A DNA stretch of 64,000 nt, taken from positions 352,357,246-352,421,245 of the forward strand of contig NC_092873.1 in assembly GCF_028372415.1 (NCBI RefSeq). The letters are read 5' to 3'. This document shows, piece after piece, positions 48,771 to 60,014 of the stretch. The translations under genes and the position numbers were made by a program. This stretch comes from Notamacropus eugenii. Its lineage: Eukaryota; Chordata; Mammalia; Diprotodontia; Macropodidae. Each line of letters begins with the position of its first letter. Position 1 is the stretch's first letter. The notes under the pieces are model-generated. The model was given only the letters and a program-made list of their open reading frames with translations. It did not search any database and was not told the origin of the DNA.

Positions 48771-50555
48771 CTTTTGCGTGCATCTCTTGTCTCTCCTCTC
48801 ACCCACCTAAGCCGTTGCCTAGTTCCAGGGAAGGCTGATTGAGGGGAAAAAATTATCAGATTTCTGTGAAGTGGAACCCCATTAACCTTACATAAGGAGA
48901 GAAGGGGAGCTACCCTCCACTTCCTGCTCCACTGTTTCCACTCCCAGAAATCGTAGGCTCTATGTTTGCTCTAAGGGACCGAGCTTCTAAATTCGGAAGC
49001 CCGAGCCCCAATCCGGTGAAGGGAAGAAAGGAGAGGAAATAGAAGAAATGGTCCTCGGGTTCCGGGAGCGCTGATTTCTCCCTCTCAGGTTCTCCACTCC
49101 CACCCACATCCCGAGCAGGAGGGATCCCTGCTACTTCCCTCCCTTTTAAACCGTTTTATTGAGACTAAAACAACGGCGTTCTTCCGGTTTCCTTCTTGTC
49201 TTGAACAAATTATGCTCACCCTAGAGAATGTCACCTTTAGGTAGTCATAGGTAAATAAACGCGAAGTAAATACTTAAGGCCCTGTAATGTTACTTCTCTT
49301 CCAACGTAGAAACCCCTACCCATTTTCAAGAATCAGCTTTCTTTAACTAGTTTGCTGTAAGCGGGAATTCCTAGAGTCGGGAGGAAAGGCCTGTTTCTTC
49401 CAGGTTTCCCCAGGAAGAGAACCTATCTGTTCAGAATGTCCATGGAATTGTTCCAGTGCCCATCTCCAGTCCTCTCGGGAAAAAAAAAAGTGAAGTCCCT
49501 ACCCGGCTAAGAGTATCCCATTTGGATTCATTTGGAAAAGTTCTCTCCTCCCTCTTTCTTTTATATCTCCCTTCTTCACTTAGCCTGGCTAACCTTTGCA
49601 GGGCATGAAATTTGGGGTGCTTTATAACGATGACTTCCTTAGGGATTTTATTTTCCTTTACCTTGCAGGCAGAGGTTAGGGGGTATACTCTTAGAAAATA
49701 TGAGAGACTCTGCTGGAGACATGAAGGGTCTGGGATGTTTTTCTTTCCAGGATCCCTTTTGACAATTCTGGGTTTGGATTCTTGAGGCTCTGTGTCCCCT
49801 CTCTCTGCTGGACTTGGATCGCCTTTCAACCTTGGAGCAAGCCCCACCTCCATTCCTTCTAGGTAGAAATTTATAATTATTTTGGTGTGGTCCCACAGCC
49901 TGACTTGGTCTGACTTGGGTGTACCAGTGAGTCTTGCATCTCTGACCTTAGTCCTAGCTGCTTCTCGACCTGCTGATGCCAGGGGGCCCCTTCTTACTCA
50001 CTAGGGGTTGTAAGAGGAGGGAGATAACTCATGAATGAGTAGTCCAGACAATTAAATGGAGGCCCATTCCCCTCAAATTGAGGAAAAATAAATGAGAATG
50101 AGAACTATTAAGGGAAGGAAATCTGGAAGTTTGTGTTAAGGGATTTCCTTTACGCCCTGTGGATGTCCTAAGTAATAGAAAATACAGGTTTTTATTATAT
50201 ATCGTAGAAAATATATTACATGCATAGAAATTGGCCCCGGTCCTGCTGATGCGGCTCTGTGGTCGGCAGATAGCGCTGAGCTCTTCTGCACTGAAGCCCA
50301 GTGAGGAGAGCGGACATCAGCAGGAAACAGAACTAGGGAACCAGAGAAAGGGACTTCTCTGCAGAGGCGCCGGGGTCCCACGGATGGCTACTTTGAAGGG
50401 GAAAACAAAGAGGGGAGAGATGACTTGTGAAGGGAAGGAGATTGGGAAGTCACTTGTCACCGAAGAGAGGGAAAAATACAGGGAGAGAGAGAGGGACGCA
50501 AAGAGACCCCGAGAGCGAATTCAATGCAGTGTGCGCTGCAGTAAAAGAATATGAC

Positions 50556-50575
50556 CGCTATAAAACTTTATAGCG
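50556..50575. promoter_or_regulatory. Perfect palindrome of CDX/HOX13-type half sites
   Basis: CGCTATAAA and TTTATAGCG are perfect inverted arms around AC. Each arm contains TTTATAG, the type bound by CDX and posterior HOX proteins. It lies in unique DNA about 5.4 kb 5' of the HOXB8 start. Confidence 0.5.
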
Positions 50576-50723
50576 TAGAAATTTCTGAAGGTTAAGAAAC
50601 TAAATAGCAGCAAAGCAAACAGTGAGCGGAAACTTTCGGGTTCTCCCAAATTAGCGCTGAGGCTGGGGCTGGGGCGGGAGGTGGGGGAGGGGCAGGGGCT
50701 ACATCTGTGGATACCTCGAAGTT

Positions 50724-50775
<52 letters not shown>

Positions 50776-51525
50776 GGCAGCGTAGGGTGTAGAGTGAGAA
50801 GAGGGGGAAGGGGAAAGGGGTAATAAGGGAAAAAAGAAAGAGGGGAGGAGGGAAGGGGACTGTTGTCACAGACGCTTTAGACACAGCATTCCGGACTCAT
50901 CTCTTTGTTCTCCTACCCGCCCCCGCCCCCCCCCCCCCCACTTAGCAATAGCAAGCTGCTAGAATCGAGAGTCGTAAACCGAGCTTTACACGCGCGCGCA
51001 CACACACAGACGCACACGCGCGCGCATACACACACACACGGACACACACACGAAGTTAAGGCGAGACGTCTGGGTGGGGCAGGCTCTGATCTATTTACAG
51101 CCCCTCTCCCCTCTCGTCCTCTCAGTCCCTTCTTCCCTATAGAAAGCCCAATTGTTTAGTCTTAGGATTCGAAGCAATTGTGTGGCTTTTCAAAAGCGTT
51201 CATTCCACACAGCACCCCCGCTCCCCCCAACCCCTGTATGTTCTATAAACATTGCAGCGTTGGATGCTTCCAGGCAGAAGGGGCGAGGGACAGAATGAGG
51301 AGAAAACAGTTTATGTCTTCTTTTATTCTGTCCCCCCTCCTTTTTTTTTTTTTGCCTATCCGCAAAACCTCATGAACCGTTTCCTGATTTCAACGCTTTC
51401 TCTTCCTCTCGCATTCAGTCTCCCTTTGCTAATAATGAAAGGTTGTGGGTGTTTGGTTTTTTTTTTTTTCCGCTGCAACCAGGTTGGTTGGACTGGGCCC
51501 TGGGTCGGACTTTGTCAAGAATCGA

Positions 51526-51543
51526 CCGCTAGATGGCGCCCTT
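51526..51543 (+). promoter_or_regulatory. CTCF-like binding site between HOXB9 and HOXB8
   Basis: CCGCTAGATGGCGCCCTT is a strong match to the CTCF core (CC-R-C-Y-AG-R-K-GGCGC). It points right, toward HOXB8. Vertebrate HOX clusters use CTCF sites between genes to separate chromatin domains. Binding is inferred from motif only. Confidence 0.6.
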
Positions 51544-54500
51544 GCTCCATGCTAAAATCCCCGGAGCGCGGGCTCTAGGGCACCGGGACTTTAAACATCA
51601 CCTTTAAGTTGCCCCAGAAGCTAGTAAATTCAACATTTACCGAAAGTCATGGATAATTTGAACAAAATAAAAATGTCGGGTTAATTATAGTTATTTCCCA
51701 ATTTTGTGTGTGTATATATGTAACATATATACACATACATATAAAGTATATAAATATATGTCCCCAGATTTCCTAGGCAATAAGGAATTAGAATCCCACT
51801 AAAAGGAGAAATCTATCCCTGTTCCCCAAGTGGAACGCTTGGTAACGGTTCAACAGATATGTTAAAATGGACACTAAACTATTTAATGTGTCCAGATAAA
51901 CATGAGGCAGTAGGTATCGGATTTTTTTAGTAATATTGTATACATACATACATACATACATACATCTATATCTATATTTATATATTTCAATGATCCCTAG
52001 ATATAGAGGAGGGAAAGGAGGAAAGTCCAAAGGTGTTAGGGATAAGGTATCTTCAGCGTAAAGTTTGACTTTTAGGGTCATCACAGTAGGGACTTGGCCC
52101 CTACTGCAGGAGAGGCAGGCTGGGGAGGAAACAGATCAAGCAATAATCCTTTCCTGAGGATCGGAGCAAAGGCGTTTGTGGGATACCCTCTGGAACTTTG
52201 CTCTTCTTGCAATAACGGAGTTAAAGGAATGGGTCTCTGAAGTACAAGGGATTTGAAATGTTTGTCTGCCTATTTACGTCGTCTGTCTGGTCACCTTACC
52301 TACTTTATTTATATAGATATTCTAAGGTTCCTGGGGCCTCCAGACGGCTCTCCTCCCTGAAACTGAGAGGTAATTCAGACTTTTCCAGTTCGGATTTCCA
52401 CGACGGCAATACTGACGCCTGAAAATGCCCTTTTCCATGTGGGGTTTTTGTTTTTCTTAAAGATCTTTATGGCTGGGTCTGTCCGGTTCCATCAAGCGGA
52501 GATGATGGGCTACCTAGCTACTCGGATCTTGGGGGCACTTGAGAGGGATGGAGGAGAGCAAGCTGTTGCCTTTTTGCTACTTTGAGGTCAGAAATTTTGA
52601 TTTGGAGAGATCTGGGTTAGGGGATATCCTCTTGGGATCCTGTCCTCCTTGACTGCATGATCAGGCTTCCCAGGCGATTCTCCAATCCTTCCCCAATTCC
52701 GGGTCTGCCCTATCCTATCCCGAGAGAGGAAAGAGAGGGCCTTGACCCTACAGCACCGGTTAGCGCAGGAATTCCCGTGCTCCCTGCCGGAGGGAGAACA
52801 TAGACTGCAAATTCAGTTTTCCCCTCAGCTTATACCTCCCTAATAAATCTAGCCTCCATTGGGTGTTTATAAATTCTCTTCTCTCATTTTTTCTTGTTTT
52901 CTCTTATAATAGAAACATTTTCTTTTCTTCGGGAATCTGGTACAGTAGTGGGATGATTTAGGAGGAGCCTTCCCCGCTCGTGGTGAGTTCCTGCCTTGCT
53001 GGTGAGTTCACTTCAAGCCTTAGCCATGAAAAGCTGCCGGACTTGATAAAAATGCTAACTTCGTACAACTGCTTCACCCTTGCCTCTTTTCCCCTAGTTT
53101 TTCTTGGCCGCCTTCTTTCTCCAAGCCCCTTTTGTCTCCTCTCCTTTTCTCTGCTACTTCTCAGCCTCTCCCCTTTTCTCTTGTCTCCCATTCTCCGGAA
53201 TCCACTATTGAGTTTCTCCTGGAAATTCTGCCCCCGCTGAAGCGACAGGGGTGGAGGAGACCTTCAGAACGAGATTAGCTGCGGTTGAGGGTGGGAGGAG
53301 AGTAGCACTTCTTATTTTGAACTAAAGCGATAAGTCGGGGAAGGGAACGATGTTTGAAGGGCTCTGAAAGAGAGAGGCCTCAGCCCAGTTCGGAGACGTG
53401 TACAGGAAGATACTTGAGGTCAATTAAAACAAAAACGAAACGCTAATGTATTAGATACAAATTCATTTAATCTCCCCTTTTCCCTCTGCAAGGCAAACGA
53501 TCTCAAGGCAGGGATGAACCCTCTAGTGCCCGACAGGGCCAGAGCACCCCATGGTAGTCAGGGAGAAGGCAGAGAAACGGGCACATTGAACTCTAATAGA
53601 TCCTGGTCATTAGAACTACATTCAGGCCTCTCAGCAATTGCTCCTTGTAATGCCTTTCGCAAAGCCGGGTTTTCTGGGCTAAAGGCAAATAGAAGATTCG
53701 TCTAAACCTCTCTTCCCACTCCCTCCCATCCACACACCTTGCCTATCCTACCTCCAGGTCAGGAGGTGACAGTGGCCTACGGAGATCTGGCTAATTTCAG
53801 CCCCGCTCCTAAATAGACCATCCTTTCCCGATTACAGGCGGAACTCAAAGACGCCCCCAGTATTGGGCGAACGATGCTTAAGCTAGTAGCTGGTTTGATG
53901 CCAAAGCTGGTACCCCTAAACGTAGTTAGTCCTTTCCTCCCTTTTACAGGTTGCTTTTGATTGGGGAGGGCTTCATTTGGATTGGGGTAGGAATGTTATA
54001 CGAAGTGTAATATAAACGAAACCAAAGGTGCGAGAGCGGGGCGGGGGCTGAAAACACTTCGGGTGATGAGCTGGAAGGTATGGGTGCTGGTCTTTGGTCC
54101 TTTTAGGGACTGGTGGCAGCCCGACTGTGCCATCTCAGACACCAAAAATACATTCCTAAAAGCGCTGACTGGGTCGGAGAGCCTTCTGGAATCTGTCCCC
54201 CCACACACCCTCCCTTTCCCCCAGCCCTCCCCCCGCTTATTTCCCCCACTCTGCTGAGATTGTGCAAAACTGCGGTGTCTGCAGTCGTGGGGCGAACTCT
54301 GCTCGATGCTCCAACGTCGGTAAAGTTTCTCCTTTCTTTCCCCACCTTTCCTCCTTCCTCTACTCTTCCCCAGCCCCTCCCATAGCCTCCCCCTCCCCGC
54401 CCAATCCTGAGTATCTCTTATTTAAAAAAAGAAAGAAAGAAAAAAGAAAAAGGGAGAAAAGCTCCGTACTGTGGGGGCGAACCCTCAGCGTTGTTGGGGG

Positions 54501-54599
54501 TGGGGGTGGGGAAGAGTAGTCTTGGGGTTGGAGGGGAGACCCCCAACTCCTGCAGCAGGAAGGGTGCAAATCCCCTGCCAAAGTTGCCGATCGTGTCGG

Positions 54600-55080
54600 A
54601 AAAGCCATAATCATTTTAATTTCGCCATTGACACCCCCAACATCTAGCAATAAGGCGGAGGGGGCCGATCGAACCCGCGATTTTATAGCTGTAGAGGAAG
54701 GAACTCGTAAAATGCTAACAGCTTTTATGCGCTGTGGTATAAACAACAACAACAGCCTCGGCTTTATGGCGTTTTATAGTTTGTTAAAGAGTTTACAGCC
54801 GTTTTTGGGGGCCCTATTACAAAGCCAATTCCCTCCATATGATAGTTAAACCTTTATCAATAATAAGGAAATTGATCATTAAAACCTTAAATATGACGAC
54901 CTCGTTTGTTTTAAAATATGTTTAGGAGAAGGAGCTGTATGATTTGATAACTTGTATTAAAATACCAATTACATTTATAGGACCTTTTAAAACTCGGCGC
55001 AATTAAACCGTGTTCTTTTACAGTTTTCCAAAGCGACCCTGACATTTAGAAAGACTCCAACTGCCTCGTTAAAATCGCGA
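54600..55080. promoter_or_regulatory. HOXB8: HOXB8 upstream element with CDX-type motif array
   Basis: Six TTTAT-type cores occur within 300 bases, all in the same orientation: TTTATAG 54682 and 54773, TTTATGC 54724, TTTATGG 54763, TTTATCA 54853 and TTTATAG 54974, plus GTATAAAC on the other strand near 54738. CDX proteins bind TTTATGG/TTTATAG and are known to activate Hoxb8 in the posterior embryo. The block sits about 1 kb 5' of the HOXB8 start in otherwise repeat-free DNA. Confidence 0.55.
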
Positions 55081-55238
55081 AATTAACAGCGGGCCCTGAC
55101 GCCTCCCAGTTTTTTTTTTCCCTTTCCCTTTCCACGACTCCCCCACATCATTCTTTGGGGGTGGTCCTCGAAGGTATTTGATTTGTTGTGAGGCTAGATA
55201 TATCTCATTAATGTAGGTAGTTAAACATATTTAATCCG

Positions 55239-55241
<3 letters not shown>

Positions 55242-55296
<55 letters not shown>

Positions 55297-55325
55297 ATCT
55301 TCTTTCCTCTTCCTCTCCTTAAGTA

Positions 55326-55404
<79 letters not shown>
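55242..55404. repeat. Two long (CT)n tracts upstream of HOXB8
   Basis: CT runs at 55242-55292 and 55332-55404, separated by 40 bases of pyrimidine-rich sequence. They end 570 bases before the HOXB8 start codon. Confidence 0.95.
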
Positions 55405-55414
<10 letters not shown>

Positions 55415-55971
55415 CCTCCCTCCCTCCCTCTCGCTCTCGCCACCGCGCCGCGCTCGCTCGCTAGCTCAGTCCGGGAGGAGTACGGAGAAGCCAATAGGAT
55501 GAGGGGTCTCTAATGGATGCAAATGATCATGAAAAGACAGTGCAAAATATGAAAGAACTCATTTGCAGGGAAGTAAATCACCGAAAACTGTTTATGAACT
55601 GCCGTCCCTTCTCCGAAATGTAAAGCGAGGAACTCTTTAAGTGGCGGTATATTTTTGTTTGGGGGGTGGGGGGGTGGGGGGGGAGGGAGGGTGAGTCTTC
55701 GCTACCATGCAAGCTTAGATTTTTTTTTGACGATTATCCTGTCCTTTTTATATTCCTGGAAATCACAACAAAGTGTTGCGGCTTCGAGATCTTCTTCGCC
55801 TTTTCTTTTTTTTTTTTTTCCTCTTCCTTTCCCTCTCCTTGCCTGGTGAGGGGCACTAGAGCCGGTGATTCGTGTTTTTTTTTCTCTCTCTCTCTCTCCC
55901 TCCCTTTCCCCCTCCCCACCCCCCTCCCCAATAACCCCCAACACCGACGCCGCCACCAAAAATTCAATAAA
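55405..55971 (+). promoter_or_regulatory. HOXB8: HOXB8 proximal promoter and leader
   Basis: Contains a CpG-rich patch (55437-55465), a CCAAT box at 55491-55495, and ATGCAAATGATCATG at 55515-55529 with octamer and homeodomain character. G-, T- and C-runs follow. The frame happens to be open upstream of the HOXB8 ATG from 55666, but homology starts only at 55972. Confidence 0.5.
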
Positions 55972-56395
55972 ATGAGCTCTTATTTCGTCAACTCACTGTT
56001 CTCCAAATACAAAACTGGGGAGTCCCTGCGCCCCAACTATTATGACTGCGGGTTCGCCCAGGATCTGGGCGGAAGACCCACCGTGGTGTATGGACCCAGT
56101 ACCGGAGGCAGCTTCCAGCATCCGACGCAAATTCAGGAATTCTATCACGGGGCGTCCTCGCTCTCCACGTCCCCGTACCAGCAGAACCCGTGCGCAGTGG
56201 CTTGTCATGGGGATCCGAGCAACTTCTACGGTTATGACCCGCTGCAGAGACAGACGCTCTTCGGGGCCCAGGACTCGGACCTGGTGCAGTATGCCGACTG
56301 CAAGCTCGCCGCCGCCAACGGCCTGGGGGAGGAAGCTGAGGGCTCGGAGCAGAGTCCTTCTCCCACGCAGCTCTTCCCCTGGATGCGACCGCAAG
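55972..56395 (+). CDS. HOXB8: Homeobox protein HOXB8, exon 1
   Basis: Encodes residues 1-141 plus one base of codon 142. It starts [18 protein letters not shown], as in all HOXB8 proteins, and ends with the PBX-binding hexapeptide in FPWMRPQ. The donor is G|GTGAGG at 56396. With exon 2 it gives 243 aa, the same as human. HOXB8 is a nuclear transcription factor acting in trunk patterning, spinal cord and myeloid progenitors. Its start is chosen by homology, with A at -3. The mRNA carries a strong miR-196 site in its 3' UTR. No defect is seen. Confidence 0.97.
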
Positions 56396-57197
56396 GTGAG
56401 GCTGCGGAAGAAGCATGGAGTGAGTCTGGGAGGGAGACGAGAAGGACCGGGTGGTAGACTGCCGAGGGCAGGGTAAACAGTCTGTGTAGGGGTACCGAGC
56501 CGGGAAGAGGGAGATTTTGTGAGCGTATGCGTGTGTTTTTACTGAAGAGGATAGCTAAAAGACATTTCCTGAATCCATAAACCCCCCAACCTTTCTACTG
56601 CTTTTCTTCTTCCATCTATTTTTGTAAACTGTTTTATGGGGCTTATGGAGACAGGGTGATGGGAGTGGGGCTGGGGATAGTGGTGGAAGACTCTCAACTT
56701 TTGCACTTGTAAATTGCTTTATAGTTTAATTACCCTGAAGAAACTTTTCTTCTCAGGGTAGAGGCTCTGGGGGCTTTTCAAGGTGGTCGATTACCCCCCC
56801 CCCTTTTTTTATTCTCTCCTCTCCACCTCCTTCTTCCCAAAGTTTATGGCGCATTTAAATGATTACAAACCCCATAACCCTTCCCGAAGAGGGCTCTGGG
56901 CAGTGTGTGTGGGGAGGCATCCCCCTTTTTCTCCCACTTCTTTTGACTCGGTTGTATCTGACCCCCCTGCTCTCACCCTATATGCATCTCCTACTCCCCT
57001 CTGCTGACCGTTGCCTCCACCCCCATCCCCCCTGCCCATCTCTTCCCACCCCTCGTCGAGTGTAAGATCCTCTGTCTTTATTGTACTCTTCTCCTAGCCT
57101 GTTTCACGTATCTTTCAACCTTCTCTTCCTCTCTCCCCCCTCCCACCCTCCATTCCCACCTCCCCTCCCCTCTCTCTCCGCTCTTTCCCCACTCCAG
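56396..57197 (+). other. HOXB8: HOXB8 intron
   Basis: 802 bases, GT at 56396 to AG at 57196-57197. Pyrimidine-rich in its 3' half. No repeat or gene inside. Confidence 0.9.
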
Positions 57198-57505
57198 CAG
57201 CCGCCGGACGCAGGCGAGGCAGACAAACCTACAGTCGCTACCAGACACTGGAGCTGGAGAAGGAGTTTCTGTTTAATCCCTATCTGACTCGCAAGCGGCG
57301 GATCGAGGTGTCGCATGCCCTGGGACTGACAGAGAGACAAGTCAAAATCTGGTTCCAGAACCGGAGAATGAAGTGGAAAAAGGAGAACAACAAAGATAAG
57401 TTTCCCAGCAGCAAGTGCGAGCAGGAAGAGTTGGAAAAACAGAAAATGGAACGGGCCCAGGAGGCGGAGGAAGAGGGGGAAGGACAGAAGGCAGACAAAA
57501 AATAG
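57198..57505 (+). CDS. HOXB8: Homeobox protein HOXB8, exon 2 (homeodomain)
   Basis: CA completes the Ala codon begun in exon 1, then [15 protein letters not shown] leads into the homeodomain with [19 protein letters not shown] and [13 protein letters not shown]. The acidic, lysine-rich tail ends QKADKK before TAG at 57503-57505. Helix 3 is intact. The alternative acceptor three bases further on would drop one Ala. Confidence 0.97.
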
Positions 57506-58017
57506 GCTTTGCCGAGAGACTGCGAGGGACGGTGGATGGATTGGTCGTGCGACACCCCTTTCCTTTCTTTCCTTTCCCTTCCCTAGCGGCGCCAGGGAAC
57601 CAACAAGCCCAACTCCACCACCCTGCTCCCCCTCCCTGCGCCTAGTCACCCCGCTCTGGCTGTAACCCAGGCTGTATGCATCACCTTTCCTGATCGACCT
57701 TTGATACAACCGAACTATATGCAAAGAGCAAGTTATTCTAAGCAGGTTAGCAGTGAGGCAGCTTTCTCCGCCTATACCCGTTGTTTCTAGTGATAGTGTA
57801 TCGTACTAGCTTCTGTATACCATAACTGTGAGTTCTCTTTGAGTTTCTTCCTTTTCTCTGAACGGGGCCAAAAAAAATTATTAGAAAAAATAACACAAAG
57901 GCCTCCCCTCGCTTTCAATGCTAGAGTCCCTTCTGTAAAAATTGGCATTGTGCAATTATGATTTTTTCTTTTCGTGGTTCTTTGTATTGACTGAGGTATC
58001 TATTTCTGATAAGTCAT

Positions 58018-58039
58018 CCCAACAACATGAAACTGCCTA
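58018..58039 (+). promoter_or_regulatory. HOXB8: miR-196 target site in HOXB8 3' UTR
   Basis: The 22 bases end CATGAAACTGCCTA and are fully complementary to miR-196a except one G:U pair at miRNA nucleotide 5 (58035). This is the well-known site through which miR-196a cleaves HOXB8 mRNA. Base 58028 (T) lies opposite miRNA nucleotide 12: it pairs with A of miR-196a but not with the C of the miR-196 encoded at 35550. Confidence 0.95.
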
Positions 58040-58403
58040 TTTATGCTGTAGTTATCTCTGTCTCTTTCTCTTCCCGTCTCTCCCCGTCTTCATTGCCTCG
58101 ATCCTTCCTTCTCCCCCTCCTTCTCCCCCTCCTCTTTCCCCCATCCTCGCCTTCCTCTCGCTCGCTTTCTTTTTTTCTTCCTTTGGTTGACAATTTCGTC
58201 TTAAGTGTTTCTCAAAAGAGGTTACTTTAGTTAGCATGCGCCACAGTGGAACAATTGTTAAAGTGTTCTTAGGTTTACTGTGAAGAGAATGTATCCTGTA
58301 TCCGTGAATTGCTTTATGGGGGGGAGGGGGGACTAATTATATATTTTGTTGTGCCTCTATACTTTGTTCTGTTGTCTGCGCCTGAAAAGGGCGGAAGAGT
58401 TAC

Positions 58404-58409
58404 AATAAA
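58404..58409 (+). terminator. HOXB8: HOXB8 polyadenylation signal
   Basis: AATAAA about 900 bases after the stop, with G/T-rich sequence downstream. Confidence 0.75.
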
Positions 58410-58425
58410 GTTTACAAGCGAGAAC

Positions 58426-59780
58426 CCGTGACAAGACGGGGGCTGCTCTGTATCATTCGCTCCAGGATGCCTCAGAGAGCTAGGGGGACCCAGGCAGGGG
58501 GCTTGGCCAGCGGCGCCCAGTCCCAGGAGCAGAATAGGCGGGGAAGTGGGGGAGGGTGAGAGAGAGGAACTGGAGGCAGGTGGTGGGAGCCCTGGGGCCT
58601 GGGGGGGATTTGGGGTGAGGGATCCATTCTGTTTGGAGAGCTGTGGGACCCTTGGGAAAGGGGGGTTGCGGTGTGAGCCAAGGGAATTCCTCTCTCTGTT
58701 TCCTCCTAGGCCCCCGGGTTAGCCCTCCTGCCCCTGAGAAGGAGGCTACTGTGGGACATTGGAGATTGTGTCTGTGGTGTCTTCCCCCCCCCCCCCCCTT
58801 TGTCTAAGTATTTGTCCTCTGCGTCTATGGGTCTGTATAGCCAGAGGGTCAGAAAGGTGGTGGAGAGGGAGGCCCCAGATTCACAGAGATATTTTCATTT
58901 TTTGAGGATCGAGTAAGACGGTCTTAGGGGGAAAGGGGCAAACGAGGGAAAATTTCTTCCCCTTCCGTTCCTTCTCAGGGAACAGGTACTTTCCTAAGGT
59001 TTGGAGATGTGTCCCCTGCGCTCAGGGCAGCAGCTGGCTGGCCTTTTCCCTTCAGCTCTAATGTTCCTGAGAAAGGAGCCTTCCTGCCTGCCTTGTGGAA
59101 CAAGGGGATCAGTATGCTCAGGACCTCCCTCCTCACTTCCCTTCTCCACTTTTCTTCTCTCTTTTTTTAAAGCTACACGAAGACCAAGAACTGGTGCTCT
59201 AACGCAGCCCAACGCCTGTGGCCCGGAATACATAAATATAGCGTTGAATGGCATTAAAAAAGAGAGAGAGAAGTATTGGTTATCAATGGACTCATTTATC
59301 TGGAGGGGAGAGGGAAGAGGGGAGAAGGGGGCGCTCCAGGGACGGCCTTCTCTTCGGCCCCCCTCCCTCTCTCTCTCATGCTCCGGAGGGAGGAGAATCA
59401 GGACCAACACCCCCTCCCCCAAAGACAGAGAGAGTTTGCCGGGATCAATAAAGATCTAAGTTGCTTTTCGCGTCCATTCGTCTCTCTCTTCTTTCCATTA
59501 TTCCTAGCCAGCGTCCGGGGCTGGAGGGGATAGAGCCCGGTGCCCGACGTTGGTGTGTGTTGCGCATGAGTGTGTTCGTGTGTGTGTGTGCGTGTGTGTG
59601 TGTGGTGGGGGGTGTCTGAGTCTCACCCCAGCCCAGCTGGTGCTCGTGCTTCCTTTTCTGGGGCTCTCGGGGGACTCCCACCTTGTCTCCAGAGCCGGTC
59701 GGCGGCCCCCGCTTGCCGCCTCCCAGGGTCCCCTCGGCCGGGCCCGGGTGCAGAGGGCTTGGGCCCCTCCATTCATTATT
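58426..59780. other. HOXB8-HOXB7 intergenic DNA
   Basis: GC-rich and repeat-free apart from a C-run at 58786 and a short TG/CG tract near 59548-59603. No gene seen. Confidence 0.5.
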
Positions 59781-60014
59781 GATCATATTTTATAAACCCA
59801 ACGCCACCACAATTTTTTCCACATTACCGGGAGCCGTGGGGAGGCTAACCGGCCATTGGAGGAGGCACCGTCACGTGGGCGAGAGTCACGTGGCCCACCG
59901 AGGAAAAAGGGGGTCCTTTTTGGTGTAAATCTGGACTCTAATTCCGTAATATATCAAGGAATCTCGTAAAACCGACACTAAAACGTCCCTGCCTACAAAT
60001 CATCCGGCCAAATT
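59781..60014 (+). promoter_or_regulatory. HOXB7: HOXB7 proximal promoter with twin E-boxes
   Basis: A TATA-like TTTTATAAA (59788-59796), an inverted CCAAT box (CCATTGG, 59853-59859) and two CACGTG E-boxes at 59872-59877 and 59887-59892, both within TCACGTGG, 15 bp apart. CACGTG is bound by USF and MYC-family factors, which act with NF-Y at other HOXB promoters. The start codon follows at 60015. Confidence 0.6.

Larger units (their letters stand above)
48771..54240. other. HOXB9-HOXB8 intergenic DNA
   Basis: No gene seen. Holds (CA)n at 50737-50773, a CA/CG-rich tract near 50990-51050, ATAC repeats near 51940, and poly-C, poly-T runs. The palindrome at 50556-50575 and the CTCF-like site at 51526-51543 are listed separately. 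No transposon is evident. Confidence 0.5.
57506..58425 (+). other. HOXB8: HOXB8 3' UTR
   Basis: Runs from the stop to about 15-20 bases past the polyadenylation signal AATAAA at 58404-58409. It contains the miR-196 target at 58018-58039. Confidence 0.75.

Noticed and set aside
55221-55494. Arg/Glu repeat open frames upstream of HOXB8
   Set aside because: Products of the (CT)n tracts.
55666-55971. In-frame N-terminal extension of HOXB8 from an upstream ATG
   Set aside because: The 102 extra codons are translations of G-, T- and C-runs; every HOXB8 protein starts at the MSSYFVNS methionine, here 55972.
55988-56416. Two antisense open frames over HOXB8 exon 1
   Set aside because: GC-rich shadow frames of a real coding exon.
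57104-57724. 206-aa open frame on the minus strand over HOXB8 exon 2
   Set aside because: It is the shadow of the conserved homeobox plus pyrimidine-rich flanks.
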